This document shows positions 21,308 to 33,600 of a DNA stretch of 64,000 nt, in pieces (position 1 is the stretch's first letter; every line of letters begins with the position of its first letter). The notes below the pieces were generated by a model. It was not told where the DNA came from. It did not search any database and worked only from the letters and a program-made list of their open reading frames with translations. This DNA comes from Camillea tinctor (Eukaryota; Ascomycota; Sordariomycetes; Xylariales; Xylariaceae), in the NCBI GenBank assembly GCA_022578605.1, contig MU394051.1, positions 248,001-312,000 of the forward strand. The letters are read 5' to 3'. The position numbers were made by a program, and so were the translations under genes.

Positions 21308-22247
21308 CGTGAAGGAAGGAAGAAAATTAAGTTGAAAGGGGCTTCCCGGAAGCTGATGAATTAAAAAAAAGGAAGGTTATAAGAAAGCCTCTCAAAGGAC
21401 TGTAAGGGACACGAACAAGAAAAAGAGAGAAAGGACGAAGATGGAAATATTCGAAGGAGTGAAGTGAAGGCTGCCGCTCAAGGGCGCCGGCGAAGGGATA
21501 TAGAGAGTAAGTAAGAAGAAGCGAGAGAGATTGACCGAGCAGGCGATCTTACGATGGACACAGTAAGACGATCCTGATCTGCCTCATGCGAGGAGGATCA
21601 TGTTTTCTAGATATACTTAGATATGTACATTACTCCTGTCTTCCCATCACGGCGATCATTTTTTTGTCCGTTCTTTGGGATGACCACTCTCTCTGCAAGC
21701 CTCCTGTCGTTGAAGACCGGAAGGTTGCTCATCCGGTAAATCATCAAGACACATCAGGGCCTCACGTTACCGTTCCCAGACACTTGAGCCTCAATAGCCT
21801 AATCCGCTTAAGCATCCTTAGCCATATGCCATGTGCCGAACTAGGGAGGGGCAAGATTCATATAAGGCTTGGCATCCGGCGTTCAGGCATAGCGCGAGCA
21901 AGCGGTTCTTCTCTCGTAACTAATAAGCAAGAGGCTGACCTGCCTGACTAGGTATGTATATGCTCTGAGGCTTAAATCACTAGTTAAGCTGGGTATTATC
22001 CCCGTCCCCATATTCGGCAACGGCCAGGAGAAAGAAGCTTAAAGGTTTTTACTTTACTTTATTCTACTTGGCGATGAGAAGTAACAAACCCCTGACTACC
22101 TCCTCACCTGGGCCTCAAGGAGAACGTTGCACTATGGTTGAAGGACTGCGCTGCGATGAACAACATCCCATATAGTCTTGATAGTGTAGCAAATCAACCG
22201 TGCGTCGTTTCCCCCCTATTGACGTTTCAACCAATCAGAGTTGAGAG

Positions 22248-22286
22248 AAAACCCCCTGTCGGTACATACTAGACCAGGGGGGTTTT
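22248..22286. repeat. Imperfect inverted repeat AAAACCCCCTG / CAGGGGGGTTTT
   Basis: Arms of about 11 bases separated by 16 nt, with one extra G in the right arm, followed by more T. It would form a GC-capped hairpin in DNA or RNA. No gene boundary is next to it, so its role is unknown. Confidence 0.6.
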
Positions 22287-22960
22287 TTCGAGACCCACGT
22301 GAAACGAAGCTCGTCTTGAACGACCTCTTGGACCGATCTCATCGTAGGTACATACCCTAGCACCCCGGTTTGAGACGGCAAAGCGGCTACCTACACACAA
22401 TACCCGCATATACACACAGACGAAGATTGGCTTGATCGGATCGACTGATTGACGGACTGACAGGACCTGCATAGTTTGGACGGGGGACGGGCGAGAGAAT
22501 CGCTCGATGATTGACGCTCGTTGCACATCACGACGCATCATGAAAGAAGATCAGTTACCGAGGAAGGAATTACCGCTGTCGTTTTCGTTGGTGGTAGAGT
22601 TAGCAGTAGGTAAGTAGTTAAGTACTTGTTTAGTTTAAATATAAGATTCGGACGAAGCGAGACAGGAAATCATGGGCGATCATTGAAACCAATATGTTCT
22701 TCTAAAAACCACCTGGTTTACATCCCGTTATTTTCTTCCGTACCAATATCTACGAACGAGTGGTTTGCTTTTTCTCTCATTTCCTTCTCTTTTTTTTTTT
22801 CACATCCGGGCAAAAGGAAAGGAAGAAAAAAAGAAAGAAAACCGGAGCGTTATCTTGTTAACCCAACCCAAACCCACATGAAGCCCCCTCCCCCTTCTCC
22901 ATCTGCCGATGTTTTGCTTCTTCGGCGTGGCTGAGCAGTGTCAGTATTATCCTATCCAAG

Positions 22961-22984
22961 CCTACCTACCTACCTACCTACCTA
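22961..22984. repeat. (CCTA)6 microsatellite
   Basis: Six perfect CCTA units in an intergenic region, the complement of the TAGG repeat near the window start. Confidence 0.9.
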
Positions 22985-24401
22985 ACCCAGACTACATAAC
23001 TACAACACCATCTCCCCATCCTGACAGATTCAGATTAGCATGGAGAATCCCACCACTTCCTGAGACGGTTTTAGAGTCAGAGACCCTGGATGAACTGCTT
23101 ACACCTAGGTATACCTACTCTAATTTATGGCATGTGTACCTAGTATAAATGTAGTATGCCAAGGAAATAACCCCCCAGATCGAAACACTTCAAAGAAGGC
23201 TGAGCGAGACGATCTAGCATTGAAAAGTTCCATTTCTGCTGCACCAAGCAACCAGCAACAACCTGTATGATAGTCTTGTATAATCCAAGTAGTATAACTT
23301 TAAAAAAAAACCTATAACTTATTTATATTCTGTGTAGGTGTGTGTGAAGACACTCTATAAACTGTAGACAACATAGACTAACACGAGAAGTTGACGGGCT
23401 GTGCGTAGGGAACATTCTTTGCTATCAGACTGGCTGGATTGGGAAAAGGGGGGGCATCAACTGTCACGGTTGCCAACCGTGGCCATATACACCACCATGG
23501 ATTTCATAGCGGTCGGCTACGAAATGCTTATACCCTTGTACCGAACATCAATATTGTTTTTTGAATTTTGATACTGAGCACGTTCACTCATCTTTAATGC
23601 CTTCCCCATCTCATCCACGGATTGCTTTCCTGTGCTCGCGTGCTTCATACCTAAATCATTTGCTTTTCTTCTTCTTTTTCTTTCAAAAAACACTATATAC
23701 ATTTTGATACTACTTAATACGGTAGGGTCTTTGCTCCCTCCTCTTTGCTGTTTGAACCACACGTCTGCGTACTAATAGATAAGAGTTCTATGCGGCTACA
23801 ATAGACCCAGTAAAGTGACATGATTTTACTTCACATTCCAGTCAACCTGGCCTGGATCTCTTCTACTGGAACTAGTATTTTAACTATCTGTTGCTTACCC
23901 TCCCCCTTGTTTTACATATGAACAACTTACATTGACACCATAAGTCTTAGTATCAAAATGCTTAGTTGAAAAAAAATAAACTGTGGTTTCATTAGGCCCT
24001 TTTAACTTAAATCACACATAACCCCATATGACCTTGACAGACCATCAGAAGGGAGAATAGAATAAGCATTCCCGAGTTGCCTCCTGCCCCTGACCTAGTC
24101 CTTTTGTTATACTCCCTAATCCTCGTTTTAATATAACCCTGATGAAAAAAAAAGGAATCGTACCTAACATTACCTAACACACCCCCTTTCACAAGCGCTA
24201 AGCAAATAGGCAAATTAGGTATTTTTACATTGTATCTTCTATCTCTAAATCTATAAGTCTATGTTACCCATCTATCCAGACAGAAAAAAAAGGGGGGTAT
24301 TTGATTTTATCAAACACTTACCTTTTTTCACACATAGTTGACTAATAAATATTCCCTTTCCCTTTTACCTTACACTACCTTTTTACACTCCCCCCCTCCC
24401 C

Positions 24402-26079
24402 TCAAAACCTCGAAATACTCCGCCCAAACAACCATGATATGAACCAATAAATCGGGACCATGACCTTGTTTCGTATGCTCATGGTCTTAGTCAGGTAGGC
24501 CGTGCGCCAGAGGATCCAGGCCGCCCGGCCCGTGAGATCGTCGGCTTTGTTCTGGTGGATGGCCCTCCACCCGCCGACGTACGTCATGGTGCCGAGGTTG
24601 CGGAACTTGAAGGGCTTCTGGTCGAGGTCGCCCTTGTTGAACCGCTTGGCCAGGTACGCGGCCTCCTGGCTGGCCACCTGCGCCGTGGCGGGGAACCGCT
24701 GCCCGGCGACCACGGCGCAGTCGCCTATCGCGTAGACGTCCGGGAGCAGGCTGTCGGTCGGCGTCGTGTCCTTGCACGAGACGGCCTCGGTTCCCTGGGG
24801 GACGGTGGTCACGCGCAGGTGCCCGTCCGTGATGAGCCCGCCCGACTTGGAGTCTTTCTGCAGCTGCAGCTTGGGAGCGCCGGGCGCCGCGGTGCCGTCG
24901 CCGACGACCTTGTAGTCGAGTTTCTGGATGAGCGGGTTCTGCATCAGGCCCGTGCTCCAGACGACGATGCCGGCGCCGATCTCCTCGTCGCCGTACTCCT
25001 GGATGCGCAGCTTGAGGCAGCCCTCGCACGACTCGTCGGGCCGTATGCGTGTGAGGTGGTGCTGGGTCTTGACGTCGATGCCCTCGCGGTGGAATACGTC
25101 CAGGGCGTACTTGGCCAGTTTCTGGTCGAACATGGGCAGCACCTTGGGCGCCACGTCATACACGGTAAGCTTGACGAATTCCATCAAGCTTGGGTACGTG
25201 CTCGAGAGGTCGTCGCGCACCAGGTCGTGCAGCTCGGCTGCGAACTCGATGCCGGTAGGCCCACCGCCCACGACCGCGAAGTGTAACAGCTTCCGCCGCT
25301 CTTCATCCGTCGTGATGGGCAGGGAGGCCTTCTCAAAGCACTGCAGGATCTTCATGCGAATCTTGCGGGCGTCGCCCACGTCACGCAGGAAGTTGGCGTG
25401 CTCGCGTACGCCTTCGATACCGAAGGTCTGGCTGTACGCGCCCACGGCGATGACTAGCTTGTCATACTCGACATCGAAAAGGGGCGCCTTTTTCGAGTCG
25501 GGGGCCCTGGGATCATGGGTTAGCGCCAGACGGGTCCGCGTGGCGAGGTCGTCCGAGGTATTGGCCTCGACGCGAATCTTCTTGTTCACAAAGTCGATGT
25601 CGTCGGCCCAGCCCTGGTGGAAACGGTCGAGACGCAACCTCCTGACCGACTCGACGATAGAGCGGAATTCAAGCGTGCCAACGGCGGTGCCCGCGAGCAG
25701 CGGGGTGAAGACAAAGTAGGAACGGGGCGAAATGATGATGCGCTCAAACTTTTTGGGGTTGAGGGTTCGGGCGAACGCATAGCCTGCCCACCCCGAGCCG
25801 AGGATGACAACCCTTTCCTTTCTATCGGCAGCTAAGATCCCGTCAATACCAGTAATACTCCACTCTCTGTCTACCCGAGCCAAGATTCAACTTACTAGGT
25901 GATTTAGTGACGGTTGTCACCTTACTTGTACTGGCCCTCCGCAATCCTCCAATATTCCATTTTGGTGAGATAGTCTTCGGGTAGTGAGTCAAGGGCATTG
26001 TCGTAGTTGGCCCTGTACTGCTAAATGCTAGAGGCCGTCTACCGGCCTGGATGACATGATGCAGGGTTGGCTTTGCCAT
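24402..26079 (-). CDS. Type II (alternative) NADH dehydrogenase, mitochondrial
   Basis: Two exons: 25896-26079 and 24402-25831, giving about 537 residues. The N-terminal segment is basic and Ser/Thr-rich without early acidic residues (MAKPTLHHVIQAGRRPLAFS), consistent with a mitochondrial presequence. Two Rossmann motifs are visible: VVILGSGWAG near residues 69-78 for FAD, and FAVVGGGPTGIEFA near 250 for NAD(P)H. YAIGDCAVV, the usual FAD-site motif, and a C-terminal amphipathic end (WFISWLFGRSI) complete the family pattern. These single-subunit enzymes oxidise NADH and reduce ubiquinone without proton pumping. No EF-hand is seen. Internal versus external orientation cannot be decided, so no symbol is given. 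The donor is uncertain: GTAAGT at 25895 and GTAAGG at 25925 both keep frame and differ by ten residues. Confidence 0.9.
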
Positions 26080-27632
26080 GACACACTTGTAGTGGCAAAC
26101 ATGATAGAAGAGAAGAAAGGAAGAGAGAGAGAGGTTTTATTTATTTATTATTAAAAAATTTTATACATATGAGGGGGGACAATGTTATTAGTGGATAATG
26201 AGTGGATGATGATGATAATGGAGCGTCCGAGTTGGGGAGTTGTGTGAGGGTCTTGTGTAAGGTCTTGTGTAAGGGTGACGTGAAATTGACAACGAAAATG
26301 AGTCGGGAACTTTACTAAGAGGTACCTTGTCAAAGCTTGTCAAATTTGCTTTTAAGCTTTGTTTATCTATGTGTGTTGCACCATGTCTGTACCAATAGAT
26401 ACCAATGGATTGCTGAGTGAGAGAGAAACCCCCCTAATCCCCCCTAATCCCCCTAAAACCTTGACAACTCGTGCCTGCTTAGGTATGCCTGCTTTGGTAC
26501 CTTGTGACTTTCTTATTTTTTTTTTTTTTCCTTCTGGTGGCACAGCCCAGGGGACTCTAGTGTAAGAATAGGCGGTGGGCCCCCGGGGCAGGACGGACAC
26601 CGTACCGGGCCTATTTAAAATCCTCATCCCTAAATCCCCATTTCAGGCAAGTGGCTCGCTCCGTGATTGGTCCACGGACCCCCGAGGAGTCCGGACGTCC
26701 AGTATCTCTTCCACCTCTTCGAGTCTAGATAACGTCCTTGTATGTATACGGCATAATCTAGAATTCTGCCTCCGTATAAGATAATTATTGAACCCGTCCC
26801 GTTGCTGACACACACCATCATCTCTATCATTACCATCACCGTTATCAGAACTACTGGCGATGCGATGCACCTTTGCCATTCCCCGAGCTGATTATCTCAA
26901 CATTATCATAAAAGTCCTAGGTGCCACCATCTGATCTGACATCAACTTTCTGACCCAGCCCAGCGCCTCTCAACAAAATATTTCATGTAGTGTAGAATAC
27001 TGCAAGGCATCGCTATCATTTCTCCTGCTTAGGCTGTCAGCAAAATCCCTATCGTGCCTAGACCAAGGGCTCCAGGGCTCCGCTTTCTCTCGATGCGGTA
27101 AACGAGACCTCTTCTAAAAATGGGTCTTCGGGAGAACCGGAATCTTACCCACCAGTCCCTCCTATATCGCATAACCTATGTAGTTCCGTGCGGCTCTGTC
27201 TCTCTCTCTCTCTCTTTTCTATCCTCTTCTTTCTACCTGTGCTCTCTGTTATGGGTCCCGAGCTGTGTTACCTCGGCATCCAAGATACAACAATAATATA
27301 AATCTGATCTGACAGGTTATCGGGGATTCGGTAGTTCAAATTAAGTACTTCCGGTAGATAAGTAGGTAGGATTTGTCCCTTGGCCCGAAAATCTCTTACC
27401 CACGTGGCTTATCCGCAGTGACCCGTGTCTATGGGTCCGGCTAGATCAGATCAATACCTTGGGTACACAATAAGAAAATGCGTACCGGGTCCTATCACGG
27501 GTGCATGCATGATCAGACATACGTCTAGAAAGTCGTAATCTTTATTGGAATATCACCATTTTTAATCGCCTAACTCCTTGTAGACACCCGAATATGAACA
27601 AGAAAAGTAGTAAAAAAGAGAACAAAAAGTTA
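26080..27632. other. Intergenic region between MDN1 and the NADH dehydrogenase gene
   Basis: It contains the dehydrogenase 5' flank and the MDN1 3' flank. A (TC)8 tract lies at 27199-27214. Short open frames on both strands are not convincing. Confidence 0.55.
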
Positions 27633-30600
27633 TTAAGCATTAACCTCCGCAAACCAGGTTCGTAGTAGTCCTGCCAACGCACCAGGGAGGTCCTCGAGGT
27701 TGTGTACGATGAGATAATACTGGAACGGGAATGTGTCGAGATAGTACTCCGTCTTAATCTCATCATTACCCAGGAACCGTACCTTCTTGAGTGTCAACAC
27801 GCTCTGGTTCTTGTTGCTATCACCATCCTTCTTGCTCGTCGTCGTGTCATCCATAATGATAAACACGATCATGATGCGTTCCTCCATAGCCTCACGCAGT
27901 AGTATACGGATATCCTCGTGTGCTGATGATGGTGTCAGCCCGTCAGACAAGATGAGTGCTAATTGCCAAAGATCTTCGGATTTTGACCCGCGGCTCGTAT
28001 TCTGGAGACGCGCGAGCCGGAATCGCTCTATCGTCTGCCGAATGAGGAGCTGGATATCCGTGTAGTCTTGTTGAAACGAGAACTTCTGTAGCACTTTGGC
28101 GCCAGCGTCGTGGGAGGCGAATGGCTCAGTGAACTCGTGCGCTACAAACGTATTCTCCCCGAAACCAAGAACGCCAATTTGGCCAACCTCAAGCATAGTG
28201 AGCGCTCGCGATACCATCACTAGGGATTCGAGAGCCAGCTCGCCCGAGCTTGACTCGCCCATACTTTTGCTGTCATCGACACACAACAGGATCTGGTACG
28301 AACGCTTCGTCGGGATGGCTCTGCGCATCCAAATCTTGTCTCTCTTGTAGCTAGAAGCGATGTATGGGATGATCCGCTTAATGTTGAGGCGCTTACCCGT
28401 CCGATATGACCCAGAGAGCTTCGTGGATTGGGATGGAGTAAGAATCAACCGTAATTGCGATGTAAGGGACAATGATAGGGGGTGGGTCTTGCTCTGGAAC
28501 GACGTCCATTGTTGCATGGATTCTTCAAAGTCTCTCAGCTCCAGCTGAGGCTCAGATAGATGTGTGGATAATAATTGTGTTGAGGTTTCCTGGATCGTCT
28601 CATCAACATCTTCCGAAGCTGTAACTCCATTTGTCGGTAGTGTCTCAGCTCGGTTATAAGCCCCTTGGTGGGTCGATACTCCAGTCTGCCGTTCTTCCTT
28701 GTGATCCTCTTTTTCTGGTTGATCAAGCGGCTCGTTAGAGGTATCCATTTTGTCGCCATCATTGGCCTCTGGATCCATCTCGTCCTCGGGCATAACTCGG
28801 CTGTCTGTAGGTTGGTCTTCGTCTTCATCCATCGCCATAGCATCATCGATTGGCTGAGTTTGTTCATCAGTAGCCGTGCCCATGGCCTGCGTATCTGCGG
28901 CAGATTCTTCATTTTGGAGATGCTGAAACTCTCGCATACGCGATTCTTTCTCGGCCTCCGAGTTATTCTCAATGGGCTCTTGCTCTCGGGCCTCTCGGAT
29001 GTCCCGTTGTTGTTTATGCCATTTCTCTAGAGCATCACCAAGTGCTTTGAATGGCTGGTTGATGGAAGAATCCATAGCATCATCCGGATCTGTCTCCGAC
29101 GGTTGTTCTTGAGACTTTGATATGTTGCCCTTTTGACCTGCAGATTTATCCTGGTCCGCGGCATTCTCCCCCATTTGCCCTTCTTCTTGTTGGGCGGCAT
29201 TGTTCTGAGCATTTCCTTGGTCCTCGGCTTGGTTGGTGTCCTGGTCTTGCCCTCCGCTTTGGACTTCGCTTGGCGCAATGTTGTCCTGATTGACGTTGGG
29301 ATCATCACGCGTAGAGTTATCTGGTTGCTCTCGTTCTTCCGGACCTTGAGCCTCTTGTTCTTCCTGCGGCTCATCATCCTCCTGGAATTGAGTTTCCTCA
29401 CCAACGGGGTTTTCATCCTCCTCGGCCTCTTCATCTTCACCCTCTGGAGGTGCTGCTTCCATCTCATCCCTCCCACCGTGTTCGCTTTCCGCATCGCTTG
29501 ATTGCTTCTGGTCGTCCTTCTCCTGTTCGTCCACATCCGATAACTTATCTAGCTCATCATCACTTATTGATGACAATTCGTCGTCGTCCTTGCCATCTAT
29601 TTCCATGTCATCAGGCAGAGCCAGTGTATCCTGCTCCTGGACATTTGGGTCTTGTTGATTGAGCTCTTCGTCATGTGGCTGGACATTCTCATCCTCCTGA
29701 GCAGCATCATCATCCATTTCTTCGTCCCCTTGTCCATCTGCATCATTTGGCTGGTTATCCTGAGCATCAGGTTTTTGTTCAGCAGCTACCTCTTCCTCTT
29801 TCTTCTGGCCCTTTGATGCTTCTCCTTTTTGATCCTTATCCGCTTCGTCCTCATTCTCCCCATCCCACATTTTCTCATCAACAGCTGAAGGATCTAAGTC
29901 ATCAACATCGCCAGTCTCTTCGTCGATCTCCTCTTCACTCTTATCATCATCACCGGCATCCGATCCCTTTTCTTCATCTTCTCCACCGTCTATGCTGCCA
30001 AGATCACCTTCAAGCTCCTCGTCTGCCATATCGACAGCATCTTTCTCGTCTTCCATATCTTCGCCAGACTCCTTATTCTTTTCCTGTGCCAGCTCAGAGA
30101 GATCTTCATCAGGCTGGATGTCTTTGCTGATGTCCTCAGCACCTTCTCCTTCTCCTAGACCAGTTCCACTTTCGAGCTTGTCGCTCTGTCCAGCTGTCTC
30201 ATCGGACTTCTCCTTTGGCGTGCAAAATCCTTGGGACGAGAGCTGTGTAAAGATTCTGCTCAATATGTAGCCTAATTTGCACGTGCCACGGTGGATAGTG
30301 ACGAACTTCTCGATAGACTGGTGGCAAATGGTCTGATATTGGACGATAACAGGGCTAATCACCGCAATAAGGGACGTTGCCAGTTTGTTCGTCGTATCAT
30401 TACTCAAATCGGCTTGTTTGAACGCATCTATGGTCTCCACAACATGTTTCTCAACTTGGCGGATGTGAAGTGCCCGAATTGAAGCAGCAATGATATCACT
30501 GGAGTTAATCAACCAGCCGGACTCCTCGTCAGAAGCAGGCAACTTGGAAATCGTCCTGTTAAAAGTTTCGACAGCAACGAGGATACTATCGCAGAGTTTC

Positions 30601-33600
30601 TTAACAGCATTGGCTAATACATCCATGACGCGTGTAATCGATCTGGAAGAATTTACTGGCTGCTCGCTAATCAAGGACCAGAGTTTTATCTGATGTAGTA
30701 AAAAGGCCAAGTCGGGTCGAAGCTGGCAAGTCTCATCCATCTTGTCGCGGAATTCAATGAACGCTGACGCCAAATCCCTCTCGATCTCAAGCTGTTCTGA
30801 AGTAACTAAACCTTTGGGAAGCACTGGTAATGATACCCATTTATCAGATAGAGATTTGACACGTCCCTTCCAGTTCTTGAGCAAGTCTAGAATGTTGTTG
30901 TTATCGATTTCCGAAAACTTGCTGTGCAGCTCAACAAGCTGTATGCCGACTGTCATAACTTGCACAAACCAAGTAGAAGCCTTTCTATGGTTGCCTGATG
31001 TTACCTCGACCTGAACACCATTGCCGCTTCTCAAATTACCTATAGAAGAGGATTCCGTTTGGCGGCTCGATAGGGTCTCTATGTCTTTGAGTGCTGTTTG
31101 TAGCTCGCGCCTTTGAAGTAGTGCGACCTGGATAATGCCCTCGAGGAATCCTATGCTTCTCACAACCTCGGCACCAGTCAAATCCTCTGAATGTTCTTGT
31201 GTAGCGATCCGGACTCTTGGCGCCATATCAAGCATTTTATGGAAATAGTACTCGGTACTTCTGAGCTCTGTTTCGGAAGCATGTTGAGCCAAAGAGGCTG
31301 TTCCTGCAAGGACGACTGAGAGTGAGCTCTGTCGGGTTAACATATCCGTACTTAGATTATGCTGTAGCCCCATTTGTCTCGCCGCCCTCAAAGTCTCTGC
31401 AAAAAGTTTTCGTTTCCGTGTCTTCAGGTGCTTGACCAGTTCCTTGTTCTCCTCTGTAAGAGTGCCCGGTGTCTCTTTGCGTAGTTCGGCCACTTGACTG
31501 TTCAAGTCAGATAGGAAGTTGTCGATGGCCAAACCAGCATCGCCAGCAGAATCTGGAGTACTACCCAGCTTAGCCATGATCTCCACTGTTCTTTGCACAT
31601 TGGCCAATCTTTTGTACCCATCGGTCCAGTTGGAGATGTTATTCTGGCAGATGTCAATAGCAGCACTATTAACATCAGCAACAGCTTGATGGATCTTCAC
31701 CGCCTGAATGTCTTCATGTGTCTCGTCAGGGAGTCCTTGATCGATAATAGGCTTCATCGGTTGGCCTAGAACATCGCGGAATTTACGCACAATCCTGAAC
31801 AATTTTAGATGAGATTTCCGAGCACTTTCTCTTAATGCCACAATGTTTGTGTCTTTCCAGCTTGCTAGCAATAAAATATCTTTCATCTGCTTCTCGATGG
31901 GATTTCTACCGGTTTGGATCAATTCATTTACAGCTTTCTCGTATCGGGAGTAAAAGCTAATGAAATGTCGCAAGCTGTCACGGATCACTGACATTGAGGG
32001 ATAGTCCATTGCTAGCAAGACGAGCTGTTGATATAGCTGTCTAAGAAGATTTAGCCGGCCTAGGAACTGCCCGACTGGTGCTGAAGAGAAGTAAGTTTCG
32101 AGTTCTTTCAAAAGATTGGCAGCATGGGCTCGAAGGTCTTCTTCAGTTTGGACTAAGTTCAATGGCCCAGCGATGATGGCCTGATAAGCAACGAACCACC
32201 ATGAATTGGCATCCTCGTGACATTTCTTGACTTCCATGTCGAACAACCTACCCCACGTCGAAAGCTCCAGCCGGCGCCAGGCAACGAGCATGTCGGTCAG
32301 ACGGGTGTATAGCGGCGTAGCAGCATATATTTTGCTTGCCCAGCCGCCAAATTGCCACTCGTACACGAAATTATGCAGGTGTTCAACTCTCGGTATCATC
32401 TTAGCAAGCGGCTCGGAATGGCCAAGCTCAAGGATATCGTTGCAAGAGATCACGACATCAGATAGTGGCTGAAGATGGCTAATCTCGTCGACTTGTTGAA
32501 GCTGAAGGAATCGAACACGGATTTCATTGACAAGAGTTACTAGTTTCCGGGCTTCAAAGATGTTCCGGTCCGTGTAGAAATTGAAGTTCGCCGGTGTCGT
32601 GGAAGAGTTGAATTCACTCAGCCTCTCGTCTAGAGCCAAGAATGCTGAGGAAATCATGTTATCATCCGTGGAAATGCTGTCGGTATCTTGAGTAGTTTTC
32701 TGGGCAACAAGTTTTGCAAGATTCTTTATACTTTCCACAGGGTCCTGAGGTTCAAGAAAAATGTGCTTGTGGATTTGCGCTAATTGGATTGCCAGTGCTC
32801 GAGCGTTTCCAATCTTCGGTTGATCAAATTTGTCTTCTTCGTCGTTGTTGTCAAAGCTGGGGAATAGCTGGTTGAATGCCTCTTGTTCTGCAGCTTCTTC
32901 CTCGTCAACGCCACCGCGGTAACGGTACCAACTCCTTTTTACTTCCTCAGCTTTCCGATCGGCTTCTAGTTTTAGGACCCACTGGTCGTAGAACTTATGA
33001 ACTGCCTGGAATACGTTGTCTCTAATCAACCCAAGTCCGTGGGCACCTTCTATACTAACAACTGTACCAGCATAGGCAAGATACTCGAATCCTTCAGTCG
33101 GCATAGATGACATACTAGGCCAGTCCAACACCCCGCCGATGAATGGTACTTGTCGGGATATGACTGCTGCCTGCGAGTCATGAGGTTCAGGATGTACTTT
33201 TGTCTCCCGTCCTAGAGAAAGACCTAGCTCGAGACAATGGAGTATATTGGTAGCTGGCATAACGATATCTTCATATGCTCTGAACCGGAATGTGAGACGA
33301 TAGCTTAGTCGCGATATGTTTTCGTGAATAACTTCCAGTTGCTGTGAAGCAATATCTGACCCTAAATAGTGCTGAAAGAGAATTTGACTGAGATCAGACC
33401 CCAGGAGAATTTTCAAGAGGCTGTTGAACTCTCCTTGGATTTCGGGGAGTTCGGAAGTTACAGGTCGGTATGCTGTCTGGATTGCAGCTGGCGGTTCCCC
33501 TAAGGCTGAAATATCCTCTTCTAGGAGCTTGCACCGCAAATTTGTCGACTGGCCTGTTTGGAAATATTCGTACTGCTTTAAAGAACTGAGTTGCTGGTTG

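Larger units (their letters stand above)
21308..24401. other. Long intergenic region
   Basis: About 3.1 kb with no supported gene. It contains the 5' flank of the secreted-protein gene, a hairpin at 22248-22286, a (CCTA)6 tract at 22961-22984, an ACCTAGGT palindrome near 23103, and AT-rich sequence before the NADH dehydrogenase 3' end. A 121-codon ATG frame at 21586-21951 shows no recognisable feature and is not called. Confidence 0.5.

Noticed and set aside
21586..21951. 121-codon + strand frame with a true ATG
   Set aside because: No recognisable feature or compositional bias; this length is expected by chance in 3 kb of gene-free DNA. Orthologues or transcripts would reverse this.
24555..25286. 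243-codon + strand frame opposite the NADH dehydrogenase
   Set aside because: Antisense shadow of a well-conserved enzyme exon.
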